DNA of 64,000 bases from Saccharicrinis carchari. Lineage in GTDB: Bacteria; Bacteroidota; Bacteroidia; Bacteroidales; Marinilabiliaceae. Numbering within the stretch: the first letter of the stretch is position 1; each line of letters starts with the position of its first letter. A model generated the notes under the pieces. It made no database searches and had not been told where the DNA came from. It saw only the letters and a program-made list of their open reading frames with translations. Below, piece after piece: positions 1-10,064 of this stretch. The position numbers and the translations under genes are program-made. The stretch is taken from NCBI RefSeq assembly GCF_900182605.1, contig NZ_FXTB01000001.1, forward strand, positions 620,001 through 684,000. The letters run 5' to 3'.

Positions 1-908
1 TTACGGATGACTTTGAAGCATGCAACCAATGCGAGTCGTGCAATTCATTTGCCGAAAACCGCTCGTACAATATTCATGAGCTGGATGGAGCCTCCAACAA
101 CTCCGTTGAAGATATTCGAAGCCTCATTGATAAGGTGCGTGTTCCGCCGCAGATTGGCACATACAGTGTTTACATTATCGATGAGGTGCACATGTTATCG
201 GCTTCGGCGTTTAACGCTTTTTTAAAAACACTGGAAGAGCCACCGAAGCATGCCATTTTTATTTTGGCCACTACTGAAAAGCACAAGATACTCCCTACCA
301 TTTTGTCGCGTTGCCAAATTTACGATTTCAACCGTATCACAATTGAAGATGCGGTAGAACATCTGAAATATGTAGCCAAAAGCGAAAACATTGAAGTGGA
401 GGAAGAAGGACTTTCTGTTATCGCCCAAAAGGCGGACGGTGCCATGCGCGACGCCCTTTCTATCTTCGATCAGATCGTAGCTTTCTCGGGTAAACGCATT
501 ACCTACCAACAGATAATTGATAACCTGAATGTATTAGATTACGATTATTATTTTAATTTGGTAGATGCTTTTTTAGCAGAAGATACTACACAAAGCCTGC
601 TTATATTCGATGAGATATTAAAAAGAGGTTTTGATGCCCATCATTTCATCTCCGGATTGAGTTCGCACCTGCGCGATTTGTTGGTTTGCAAGGATACAGC
701 TACAGTACAGCTGATGGATGTAGGTGTTAAGGCAAAAGAAAAATATGCTTCGCAAGCACAAAAAAGCAGCATGGATTTTTTATTAGACGCGCTGCAAATA
801 ACCAACGACTGCGACCTGCAATACCGCATGGCCAAAAACAAGCGATTACATGTTGAGTTTGCCCTGCTAAAGCTGGCGCGTGTATTGGACGAGCAAAGAA
901 AAAAGTAG
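1..908 (+). CDS. dnaX: DNA polymerase III subunit gamma/tau, zero-frame part (5' end outside window)
   Basis: Clamp-loader ATPase subunit of the replicative polymerase. The reading frame is open from base 3 and begins inside the zinc-binding motif (CNQCESC), followed by HELDGASNNSVEDIR, the Walker B/DEVH box (IIDEVHML), TLEEPP and the sensor-1 segment LATTEKHKI...SRC, all diagnostic of DnaX domains I-II. Domain III (clamp-loader collar) runs to about residue 300 of the visible part. The frame ends at TAG 906-908, immediately after A AAA AAG. The P-loop lies outside the window. Ending here gives a gamma-like short protein; the tau C-terminal region continues in the -1 frame (905-1546). Confidence 0.93.
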   Translation, partial: TDDFEACNQCESCNSFAENRSYNIHELDGASNNSVEDIRSLIDKVRVPPQIGTYSVYIIDEVHMLSASAFNAFLKTLEEPPKHAIFILATTEKHKILPTILSRCQIYDFNRITIEDAVEHLKYVAKSENIEVEEEGLSVIAQKADGAMRDALSIFDQIVAFSGKRITYQQIIDNLNVLDYDYYFNLVDAFLAEDTTQSLLIFDEILKRGFDAHHFISGLSSHLRDLLVCKDTATVQLMDVGVKAKEKYASQAQKSSMDFLLDALQITNDCDLQYRMAKNKRLHVEFALLKLARVLDEQRKK

Positions 909-978
909 CCAAAAAGGCGAAGCAACAAAGCGGTTCCGGAGGGAGTGATAAAAAAGTAAGTTCAACCGGTGCTTCGCC
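899..978 (+). other. Putative programmed -1 frameshift signal in dnaX
   Basis: Zero-frame codons read AGA AAA AAG TAG, so A AAA AAG (899-905) is in the canonical X XXY YYZ phase for simultaneous tRNA slippage, with the stop codon directly behind it. Ten bases after the heptamer, GGCGAAGC (916-923) is perfectly complementary to GCTTCGCC (971-978), and inside it CGGTT (931-935) pairs with AACCG (964-968). This could form an interrupted stem as a stimulatory structure. The same heptamer drives frameshifting in E. coli dnaX. Recoding here is inferred, not shown. Confidence 0.7.
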
Positions 979-1546
979 AGCAGATCAAACCAGACCTGCT
1001 AATCCCGCAGCTAAAAGTAATATTAAAAAAAATGGCGGAGCCCCAAAGAAACCGTTAAAAACCATTTCGCTCAAGGCGGTTTTAAACGGAGGAGAAAATC
1101 TATTGTCAGATAAAAAAACATCGTATCCGGATAACAAACAAGATAAAGGTACTGCAATTGAGGTGGATGCCGAATGGAAAGATCCGGTAGATGAGCAAGA
1201 ACTAAAAAAAGCCTGGTTGCTTTATGCCAAAAAAGTGGAGAAAAAAAATCCACGTTTATCCAGCATCTTAAACAACCATCCGCCCCAGTTGCATTCGGGA
1301 ACCCTTGTGCATGTGCGGCTTAAAAACAAAACACAAGACAACGAGCTGCAAGAGCAAAAGTCAAGTATATTTCCGTTTTTACGGCGGGAGCTTAAAAATG
1401 CCGATTTAGAGCTGGAAACGCTGGTGGTTACAGACGGACAAAAAACAACAAGAGCATTTACAGCAAGCGAAAAAGCCAAGTTGATGGCCCAAAAAAACCC
1501 GGCTCTTCTGTTGCTTACAAAAAAATTTGATCTGGATATTGAATAA
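905..1546 (+). CDS. dnaX: DnaX tau C-terminal extension (-1 frame)
   Basis: The -1 frame entered by slipping at A AAA AAG is open without interruption from 905 to TAA 1544-1546, about 213 codons. It first encodes a Lys/Ala/Ser/Pro-rich linker, then a compact charged domain from about 1103 (DAEWKDPVDEQELKKAWLLY...), which resembles the tau C-terminal domain found in Bacteroidota. The first in-frame ATG or other obvious start is unsupported by a ribosome-binding site, and the linker is better explained as a continuation of gamma. In tau this region binds the polymerase alpha subunit and DnaB; that role is inferred from family knowledge. The alternative is an ordinary frameshift mutation or assembly error. 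Confidence 0.75.
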   Translation, partial: VAKKAKQQSGSGGSDKKVSSTGASPADQTRPANPAAKSNIKKNGGAPKKPLKTISLKAVLNGGENLLSDKKTSYPDNKQDKGTAIEVDAEWKDPVDEQELKKAWLLYAKKVEKKNPRLSSILNNHPPQLHSGTLVHVRLKNKTQDNELQEQKSSIFPFLRRELKNADLELETLVVTDGQKTTRAFTASEKAKLMAQKNPALLLLTKKFDLDIE

Positions 1547-1712
1547 AGGATGTTTGAACCAGTTTGATAGATGATTGTTTAGGCAATAGTTCTTTCATAT
1601 GTACAGACATTAGTCATAAAGCGTAAAACGCAAATTACATTGTATAATAAAATCAAAATGAATGGGAGTAATACTAAAATAAATACAGTCAAATCCCCTC
1701 CGTTGTAATTTA

Positions 1713-1763
1713 ATCAGGCGAGCAGCTTCTTACATCAAAAGAAGCGAAACGCGCACGCCTGAT
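1713..1763. repeat. Nested inverted repeat ahead of the isocitrate dehydrogenase gene
   Basis: ATCAGGCG (1713-1720) pairs with CGCCTGAT (1756-1763), and inside it GCTTCT (1725-1730) pairs with AGAAGC (1740-1745). It lies 48 bases before the start codon at 1811 and about 170 bases after the dnaX stop. It could be a leader structure of the dehydrogenase mRNA. There is no U-tract, so a terminator is less likely. Nothing else is recognisable in 1547-1810. Confidence 0.4.
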
Positions 1764-1804
1764 AACCCTTATTTAATCTAATGATCTATTCATCTCATAA
1801 TTAA

Positions 1805-4036
<2,232 letters not shown>

Positions 4037-4075
4037 AAGGGATAGTTAATATATAAGGATAAATCGATTTGATAC

Positions 4076-4110
4076 TAAAAAGGCATACTGCACGCAGTAT
4101 GCCTTTTTTT
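4076..4110 (+). terminator. Rho-independent terminator after isocitrate dehydrogenase
   Basis: AGGCATACTGC (4081-4091) and GCAGTATGCCT (4094-4104) form a near-perfect hairpin followed by seven T, 40 bases past the stop codon. A-run before the stem means it could also work from the opposite strand. Confidence 0.9.
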
Positions 4111-4233
4111 AGTTTATGTAGAATTCTTCCAGTTTTGGGCAAATAAAAAGTTTAACTATTATTAAATTATGCGCCTTAATTGGTTTATTAAGAGTATAGG
4201 TACTAACACTTTCGCCCGGCACCTATTTACTGT

Positions 4234-4344
4234 CTACGCTTCCCCATTCCAGTTGAAAATATAAGGATTCCTTTCATGGGAGCGAATGCCATAATCGCTC
4301 AGGAATTCATCTACGTTCAGCAACAATGATGTTTTTATTGGGAA
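4234..4344 (-). pseudogene. Possible remnant of a glycoside hydrolase C-terminus
   Basis: In the otherwise gene-free stretch 4111-4670, the minus strand has a 36-codon open frame without a start codon. It contains LLLNVDEFLSDYGIRS followed by RNPYIFNWNGEA and a stop. The FLSxYGIRSL-like motif resembles the region before the active-site lid of GH63/GGH-type six-hairpin glucosidases, so this may be a decayed gene end. Identification rests on one short motif and could be chance. The remaining bases (4345-4670) show no gene I recognise. Confidence 0.25.
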
Positions 4345-4670
4345 TTATGAGATAAGCATAGGCGGCGTTTATAGGGATGCGTTTTTTGAGAAATTTAGCC
4401 ATACATTGTAAATGTATTGGGATGAGCCATGGCAAAACACCTTTAGTAGGATAGTCCGGGATAAAACTGTCCAAAACAAATAAGTGACATTATAAAGTAA
4501 TAACTCGGATATAGATAACTGCACGCAGGCAGTCTACCCAAAAATGGCAAAGACTATCAGGGCAACAAGGAACAGGGAGGAACGAATTTTGAAAACAACC
4601 GGATCATTACGCATACGACTGAGAATCATTTGCCCCTGAGTACGCATAAGAACCCAGTTGTTGTATCCCG

Positions 4671-5792
4671 TCACCGGATTTTTTTATAGCCCCAAACCGT
4701 TATAACATTTAATACAAAGGCATAGCCGGCAATAATTGACAACTGCCTTGCAATATCCCAAAAACCGGAGCCTTTTAGCATCACCATACGGATAATTTCT
4801 ACAAAATAACGGATCGGGTTTAGATAAGTGATTTTTTGTGCCCAACCCGGCATACTTTCGATAGGCGTAAAAAGACCGCTGAGCAATATAAATATCACCA
4901 CGAAGAACCAGGCGATAAACATGGCTTGCTGTTGGCTGTCGGTATAATTGGAAAACAACAAGCCCATGCCCAATATCAACAGCAAATAAATGGCGGTAAA
5001 AAGATATAACAAAGCCACGCTGCCCACTATGGGCACCTGAAATACCAGTTTGGCGAGGATAAGCCCAACAGTTAACAGCACCAGACCCAACACCCAAAAA
5101 GGAAACAGTTTACCGATGATGAACTGGTGCTTTTTGATGGGCGTTACGTTTATCTGTTCCAGGGTGCCCGTCTCTTTTTCGCGCACAATGTTCATTGCCG
5201 AGAGAAAAAGTGTGATCATAGTGACCAACAGCACCAATATACCGGGCACCATAAAAGTTTTATAATCCAATTCCTTGTTGTACCAAAATGCGGGCACGCT
5301 CATTACATTGGCAGAATTGGAAGGTTGCCGGTCGGTGGTTAAAAATTCCAATTGCACCTGTTTACTGAAACCTTGCACCACCTGGTTTACATAAACGTTT
5401 TCGATGCCCGCCTTTGCGCCATCGATGGCATCTATATAAACCCCCAGCATGCTACCTTTCCCCAGGCTCAGTTCTTTTTCAAAATCGGAGGGGATTTCCA
5501 GTATCACATCCACATACCCTTCCTCCATGTCCTCATAAGCTTTAGCGTGCGAAGGCTCCCTGCTGAGCACTTTAAAGTAATCGGAAGCATCAAAGGCCTT
5601 GATCAGTGCCCTGGAAGTGGAAGTTCTGTCGTGATCCACGTAGGATAGCCGGATATTCTTGATATCGAAGGTTGCCGCATTGGAAAGAATGAGCAATTGC
5701 ATAATAGGCATGATGAAGATAATGGGCAGCATGGCCCTGTTCCTAAAAATCTGCCTAAATTCCTTTTGTATGATGTAGCCTATCGTCTTCAT
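4671..5792 (-). CDS. ABC-2 type transporter permease, second subunit
   Basis: Inner-membrane subunit of a multidrug-type ABC exporter, 373 residues. One N-terminal membrane helix (about 18-38, MLPIIFIMPIMQLLILSNAA) is followed by a large periplasmic domain (about 45-170), then five helices in the C-terminal half, with the family signature NIVREKETGTLEQINVTPI (about 202-220). This is the YbhR/YhhJ arrangement of the ABC2_membrane_3 family. The start ATG overlaps by one base the stop of the upstream permease (5792), so the two are translationally coupled. Last gene of the TetR-led operon. The paired permease is a homolog rather than a copy, suggesting a heterodimeric channel. Substrate unknown. 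Confidence 0.92.
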   Translation of the reverse strand: MKTIGYIIQKEFRQIFRNRAMLPIIFIMPIMQLLILSNAATFDIKNIRLSYVDHDRTSTSRALIKAFDASDYFKVLSREPSHAKAYEDMEEGYVDVILEIPSDFEKELSLGKGSMLGVYIDAIDGAKAGIENVYVNQVVQGFSKQVQLEFLTTDRQPSNSANVMSVPAFWYNKELDYKTFMVPGILVLLVTMITLFLSAMNIVREKETGTLEQINVTPIKKHQFIIGKLFPFWVLGLVLLTVGLILAKLVFQVPIVGSVALLYLFTAIYLLLILGMGLLFSNYTDSQQQAMFIAWFFVVIFILLSGLFTPIESMPGWAQKITYLNPIRYFVEIIRMVMLKGSGFWDIARQLSIIAGYAFVLNVITVWGYKKIR

Positions 5793-6937
5793 TATTCTAA
5801 GCGGATTTTATATTTTTTGATACTTAAAACGATAAAAAACACGGTCATCCCCAACAGGATAAGCGTCTCTTTCCAAAGGAACTCAAGCCCCACACCTTTA
5901 ATCATCACCCCTTTTAAAATCAGGTTAAACCATTTGGCCGGAATTATATTACTGATGGCCTGCAACGGCCAGGGCATGCTGGCAATGGGAAAAATAAAAT
6001 CACTTAAAAGAATGATGGGGAGCATCAACCCCATAAGCGAAATCATCATGGCGGCTTGCTGCGTTTTAGAAATAGTGGATATAAAAATACCCAGCGATAG
6101 GGCACAAAGGATAAACAAAACGGTTTCCAGGGCCAGCAAAAAATAACTGCCCTGCACAGGCATCCCAAATACAATAAAACCCAACAATAATATAACGATG
6201 GCGTTGATAATGGATAAAAATATATAGGGGAACACCTTGCCAATAATAACCTGAAAGGGTTTTAAAGGCGAAACCAATAGCACTTCCATAGTGCCCTGCT
6301 CCTTTTCGCGGGCTATGGAGATGGAGGTCATCATGGCCGACACCAGCATGAGGATTACCGTCATTACGCCGGGGAGGAAGTTGAAAACGCCTTTCAGTTC
6401 CGGGTTAAAAAACATCCGCGAACGCACTTCTATCGGCACAGTGGCCGTTGCGCCCTGATTAATTTCGCGTTGATAATCCTGCAAAATGGACTGGACGTAA
6501 TTGGTGATGGTGTTGGCCATATTGGGGTCGGTGGCATCGCTGATGATCTGCACATGGGTCCGATTCATGGATTGTAGATTTTTTGCGAAATCTTTTTCAA
6601 ATACCAACACAGCCTTCACTTCGCCCTTTTTAAAAATAGATTCTATTTGCTGCTCGCTGCTTACGATATTTTTTATATCGAAATAGGGCGAAGCACTTAT
6701 TCTGTTTATGATATGGATGGTTTCCGGATCTTTGGATTTATCCAGGATGCCCATGTTTACATTTTTGATTTCGTTGGTAATGGCAAAACCAAAAAGCAGG
6801 ATTTGGGCAATGGGCATACCAAACAGGATAAACATAGAGCGTTTGTCCCTGAATATATGATAAGCTTCTTTTTTCACGAATCCCTTAAACCGTTTAAAGT
6901 TTGTGCCGGAGAATTTTATTTTAAAATTATTCAACAT
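5792..6937 (-). CDS. ABC-2 type transporter permease, first subunit
   Basis: Inner-membrane ABC exporter subunit. I chose ATG at 6937 (MLNNFKIKF...) because it overlaps the ATPase stop as ATGTTGAATAA, while the longer frame to 6982 runs 55 bases into the ATPase gene. About 381 residues: an N-terminal cytoplasmic stretch with KKEAYHIFRDKRSM, one helix (MFILFGMPIAQILLFGFAI), an extracytoplasmic domain, then a C-terminal helix bundle preceded by SIAREKEQGTMEVLLVSPL, the typical coupling segment of ABC2_membrane_3 proteins such as YbhS. It pairs with the next permease and the two ATPases. Confidence 0.92.
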   Translation of the reverse strand: MLNNFKIKFSGTNFKRFKGFVKKEAYHIFRDKRSMFILFGMPIAQILLFGFAITNEIKNVNMGILDKSKDPETIHIINRISASPYFDIKNIVSSEQQIESIFKKGEVKAVLVFEKDFAKNLQSMNRTHVQIISDATDPNMANTITNYVQSILQDYQREINQGATATVPIEVRSRMFFNPELKGVFNFLPGVMTVILMLVSAMMTSISIAREKEQGTMEVLLVSPLKPFQVIIGKVFPYIFLSIINAIVILLLGFIVFGMPVQGSYFLLALETVLFILCALSLGIFISTISKTQQAAMMISLMGLMLPIILLSDFIFPIASMPWPLQAISNIIPAKWFNLILKGVMIKGVGLEFLWKETLILLGMTVFFIVLSIKKYKIRLE

Positions 6938-7664
6938 TTCGTGCCAGTTTTTGGAATACCCCGTCCATGGAGGACGTATCAAATTGCTTCTTTAAATTTT
7001 TTGGAGAGTCCAGGGCTTCAATCCTTCCCTCCACCATAATGGATACGCGATCGCAATATTCCGCTTCGTCCATATAATGGGTGGTTACAAAAATGGTGGT
7101 TCCTTTATTGGCCTCGGCATAAATCATCTCCCAAAACTGCCGCCGGGTGATGGGATCCACACCACCTGTGGGTTCATCCAGAAAAACCACTTTGGGCTCG
7201 TGCAACAAGGCCACCGAAAAGGCCAGCTTTTGTTTCCATCCCTGCGGCAGCGAACCCACCTGCTTTTTGGCCACCCCTTGCAGACCAAGTTTTTCTATTA
7301 CCGCCTCTCCCCTTTCCTTAATCTCCTTTCGCGACAAACCATAAATTCCCCCAAAAAAGGTGATGTTTTCCATGATATTGAGGTCGTTGTACATCGAAAA
7401 TTTTTGACTCATATAGCCGATGGTCTTTTTTACTTTCTCGGCTTGTGTATTCACGTCGAAACCGTTTACGCTGGCCTTGCCGGAGGTGGGCTTTGATATG
7501 CCTATCAGCATTTTCATGGCGGTGGTCTTGCCGGCCCCGTTGGCTCCCAGGAAACCGAATATTTCCCCTTTCCCGGTCTCGAAACTAATGCGGTCCACCG
7601 CGGTAAAACTCCCGAATTTTTTAGTGAGTTCTTTTACTACGATTGCTTTTTCTATCTCTCTCAT
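6927..7664 (-). CDS. ABC exporter ATP-binding protein, second ATPase
   Basis: Cytoplasmic ATPase, 245 residues. Walker A is GANGAGKTT (about 39-47), Walker B VVFLDEPTGGVDP (about 160-172) and the H-loop is VTTHYMDEAEYCDR. The ABC signature is the variant LPQGWKQKLAF in place of LSGGQ; this LPxGWxQ form is typical of the second ATPase half of YbhF-type exporters. Its start overlaps the upstream ATPase stop by four bases (7661-7664). In E. coli YbhF the two ATPases are fused in one chain, here they are separate genes. Confidence 0.93.
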   Translation of the reverse strand: MREIEKAIVVKELTKKFGSFTAVDRISFETGKGEIFGFLGANGAGKTTAMKMLIGISKPTSGKASVNGFDVNTQAEKVKKTIGYMSQKFSMYNDLNIMENITFFGGIYGLSRKEIKERGEAVIEKLGLQGVAKKQVGSLPQGWKQKLAFSVALLHEPKVVFLDEPTGGVDPITRRQFWEMIYAEANKGTTIFVTTHYMDEAEYCDRVSIMVEGRIEALDSPKNLKKQFDTSSMDGVFQKLARNVE

Positions 7665-8581
7665 TCTTCTGCCTCCTTTTGTTCCGACAGCGCCATAAAT
7701 ACATCCTCAATCCCGGCCTCGGTTTGTGCTATTTTTATCTCCTCGTGCCCTTTTTCTTCCAGGTATTCCCGTAATCTTTTTTCCGAAAAAATAGGGCTGG
7801 AATGGGTATAATGAATGAATTCGCCAAAAGCATACACGCTCTTATTTCCTTTAAAACCTTTTAAATCGCCAATGAGCTGATAGATGTTTTGGGCAGCTAC
7901 CTTGTACAGCGGGTCTTTATGCTTCGCAACAATATTTTCAGGTGTATCCACCCCAAGGATTTCGCCATCCTGTATCAAAGCTATCCTGTCGCACAGTGCA
8001 GCCTCGTCCATGTAAGGCGTAGATACCAATACCGTAATACCTCTATCGTTGAGGCGTTTGAGCATGTCCCAAAATTCTTTGCGCGAAACAGGATCCACAC
8101 CGGTGGTGGGTTCATCTAAGAAAAGCACTTCGGGTTTGTGAATCAGAGCGCAGGAGAGCGCCAATTTTTGTTTCATGCCCCCTGAAAGATCCCCGGCACG
8201 TCGCTTTTTAAAAGGCTCTATTTGAATATAAATGTCTTTTATCAAATCGTAATTCTCCGCCACCGTAGTGCCAAAAATTGTAGCAAAAAAATCCAGGTTC
8301 TCCTCTACGCTCAAATCCTGATACAGCGAAAACCGCCCCGGCATATAGCCCACGGCCTTGCGTATGTCGCGGTAATCTTTCACCACATCCCTACCGGCTA
8401 CACTTGCCGTTCCTTCATCGGCAAAAAGCAGGGTAGTGAGAATACGGAACAGGGTAGTTTTACCCGCGCCATCGGGGCCAATCAAACCAAACAGCTCGCC
8501 GGGTTTAACCTCAAAGGTAATATCGCGCACTGCTTGCACCGCTTCGTACGACTTGCTGATATGTTGTATTTTTATGCCCAT
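7661..8581 (-). CDS. ABC exporter ATP-binding protein, first ATPase
   Basis: Cytoplasmic ATPase, 306 residues. Walker A GPDGAGKTT (about 35-43), canonical signature LSGGMKQKLALSCAL, Walker B VLFLDEPTTGVDP and H-loop VSTPYMDEAALCDR, where the switch histidine of the usual TTHYM is replaced by Pro (STPYM). That form is common in the first ATPase of YbhF-like pairs. A C-terminal extension of about 80 residues (KHKDPLYKVAA... to AEE) follows the nucleotide-binding domain. The two ATPases likely form a heterodimer driving the two downstream permeases. Between this gene and the adaptor are 209 bases holding short repeats. Confidence 0.93.
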   Translation of the reverse strand: MGIKIQHISKSYEAVQAVRDITFEVKPGELFGLIGPDGAGKTTLFRILTTLLFADEGTASVAGRDVVKDYRDIRKAVGYMPGRFSLYQDLSVEENLDFFATIFGTTVAENYDLIKDIYIQIEPFKKRRAGDLSGGMKQKLALSCALIHKPEVLFLDEPTTGVDPVSRKEFWDMLKRLNDRGITVLVSTPYMDEAALCDRIALIQDGEILGVDTPENIVAKHKDPLYKVAAQNIYQLIGDLKGFKGNKSVYAFGEFIHYTHSSPIFSEKRLREYLEEKGHEEIKIAQTEAGIEDVFMALSEQKEAEE

Positions 8582-8586
8582 AATTA

Positions 8587-8756
8587 TTATTCAGTGATCA
8601 GTATTCAGTGATCGGTATTCGGTAAACAGTTTGTCCTTTCATAATAGAGATTGACAAGATTTTGTAGCAATTTTAACTTGGAGGCAGCTCTTCCCTCTCC
8701 CATTTTTGGGAGGGAGGGGGAAGTACTACTACGCAGTAGTAGGGATGGGGGTTAAT
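8587..8756. repeat. Short direct repeats and one copy of a dispersed hairpin repeat
   Basis: 8587-8625 holds imperfect repeats of CAGTGATCRGTATTC. 8697-8756 contains, on the minus strand, the dispersed element ATCCCTACTACTGC...GCAGTAGTACTTCCCC also seen near 22564, 62114 and 62477. It is part of the intergenic spacer inside the exporter operon, between adaptor and first ATPase gene. Confidence 0.55.
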
Positions 8757-8790
8757 AAATCTACTGAATTTAAGCTCCGTGCCCTTCACC

Positions 8791-9672
8791 CTATTTAAAA
8801 TAAACCTCCCCGGGCATACCTATTTTCAGACTACCGTCGTTTTTTACTTTGATGTCCATGGCGTACACCAGGTTCACTCGCTCCTCCTTGGTCTGTATTA
8901 TTTTGGGGGTAAATTCGGCCGCAGACGAAATCCAGCTTATCTTTCCCTCATAGCTTTTTGTATCCTTTCCAAAGTCTATACTTACGTTCACCTTTTCGCC
9001 TATTTCAATTTGCGACAGCTGCGTTTGGTTAATGTACACCCGCAGGGTCATTTGTTCCAGGTTGGCAATTTTATACAGGGGTTTGCCAAAAGCGCTTATC
9101 TCTCCGGACTCGGCATATTGGTTTAGTACGGTGCCCTTTATGGGATTGGTGATTTTGCTTTCGTCAATCTGATGCGCTATTTGTGCTATCCGGGCTTCTA
9201 TACTAAGCACCTCATTCATTATGGGTGCATTTTGCGATTTCACGTTATCCATCTTTTTCTGCAGCACCTCCACTTCGCTCGTGGCCCGATCGAGCTGTCG
9301 GCTGGTGGCTGCCTCCTCATCGAACATATTTTGCACCCTGTCCAGTTCCGATTCGGCCGTTTTTAACTGCGATTGTAGCACCGCCATCTGCGACCATACA
9401 TTCCCGGATTTCGACCGCACCACCTCTTTTTGCGCCATAAGTTGCATCTTATTCAAATATAAAGTCATGGTGTCTATGAGTCCCACCACGGTTTTCTCTT
9501 GCAAAAGGCTGCCTTCCTCCAGGTTTAAATACTTTATTTCGCCCCGGGCTTTTGCCGAAACTGTTATCTCGGTGGCCTCAAAATTCCCGTATGCATCGGC
9601 CGTAGGTTCTTGCTTGCAGCCTGTGAATAAAGCGGCAATCAAAATGATAAAAATTAATGTGGGTCGTTTCAT
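8791..9672 (-). CDS. HlyD-family periplasmic adaptor lipoprotein
   Basis: Periplasmic adaptor linking the ABC exporter to the TolC partner, 294 residues from ATG 9672 (MKRPTLIF...). The longer frame to 9720 lacks a sensible N-terminus, while this start gives a signal peptide with a lipobox (LFTGC, Cys about 20). Biotinyl-lipoyl half-motif EATEITVSAKARGEI at about 31-45, a long coiled-coil hairpin (about 75-170) and the second half KGTVLNQYAESGEISAFGKPLYKI follow, then a beta-barrel domain. The order matches YbhG/HlyD adaptors. Confidence 0.9.
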   Translation of the reverse strand: MKRPTLIFIILIAALFTGCKQEPTADAYGNFEATEITVSAKARGEIKYLNLEEGSLLQEKTVVGLIDTMTLYLNKMQLMAQKEVVRSKSGNVWSQMAVLQSQLKTAESELDRVQNMFDEEAATSRQLDRATSEVEVLQKKMDNVKSQNAPIMNEVLSIEARIAQIAHQIDESKITNPIKGTVLNQYAESGEISAFGKPLYKIANLEQMTLRVYINQTQLSQIEIGEKVNVSIDFGKDTKSYEGKISWISSAAEFTPKIIQTKEERVNLVYAMDIKVKNDGSLKIGMPGEVYFK

Positions 9673-9804
9673 ATTTTTGAAATTAGGTAATAGACTATGA
9701 ACACAGGGACACGGAGACACCGAGTTTTTTCTTTTAAAAATCCTTTTTTGTGTTTATTTCCCCATAATCATGGGTGTTTCATGTTTTTGAAATTAGCATC
9801 AACA

Positions 9805-9996
9805 GTTGAACCCCGTTAGGGTTCTATTTATTACTTTCACATACCACGGGTTTTACCCGTGGTTATTCATATTAAATCCTTTCAGGATTTTATTAGCATA
9901 TATTGTAAAGGAACTATGAAATAGTTCAATGTAAATAGCCACGGGTGAAACCCGTGGTACATTCACACAATAGAACAGAACCCCGAAGGGGTTCAA
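9805..9996. repeat. 192-base palindromic intergenic element
   Basis: GTTGAACCCC (9805-9814) is the reverse complement of GGGGTTCAAC (9987-9996). Inside, CCACGGGTTTTACCCGTGG (9844-9862) and a similar CCACGGGTGAAACCCGTGG near 9938-9956 are each palindromes. The whole spacer between adaptor and TolC genes (9673-10064) is thus a folded non-coding repeat. The layout resembles REP/BIME-type elements of Bacteroidota; no transposase is nearby. A related smaller motif lies at 59690. Confidence 0.65.
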
Positions 9997-10064
9997 CTCT
10001 TATTTGGCATTATAAGTCCGACTTTCAGCCCATTTCATATGTTTCAAAACTAATGTATCTCCTA

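Noticed and set aside
905-1103. dnaX as a pseudogene broken by frameshift mutation
   Set aside because: The slippery heptamer, stop placement, open -1 frame and downstream complementary arms fit recoding better, but reads and relatives are needed to settle it.
6937-6982. Longer start for the first ABC-2 permease
   Set aside because: Extends deep into the ATPase gene; ATG 6937 overlaps its stop in the usual coupled manner.
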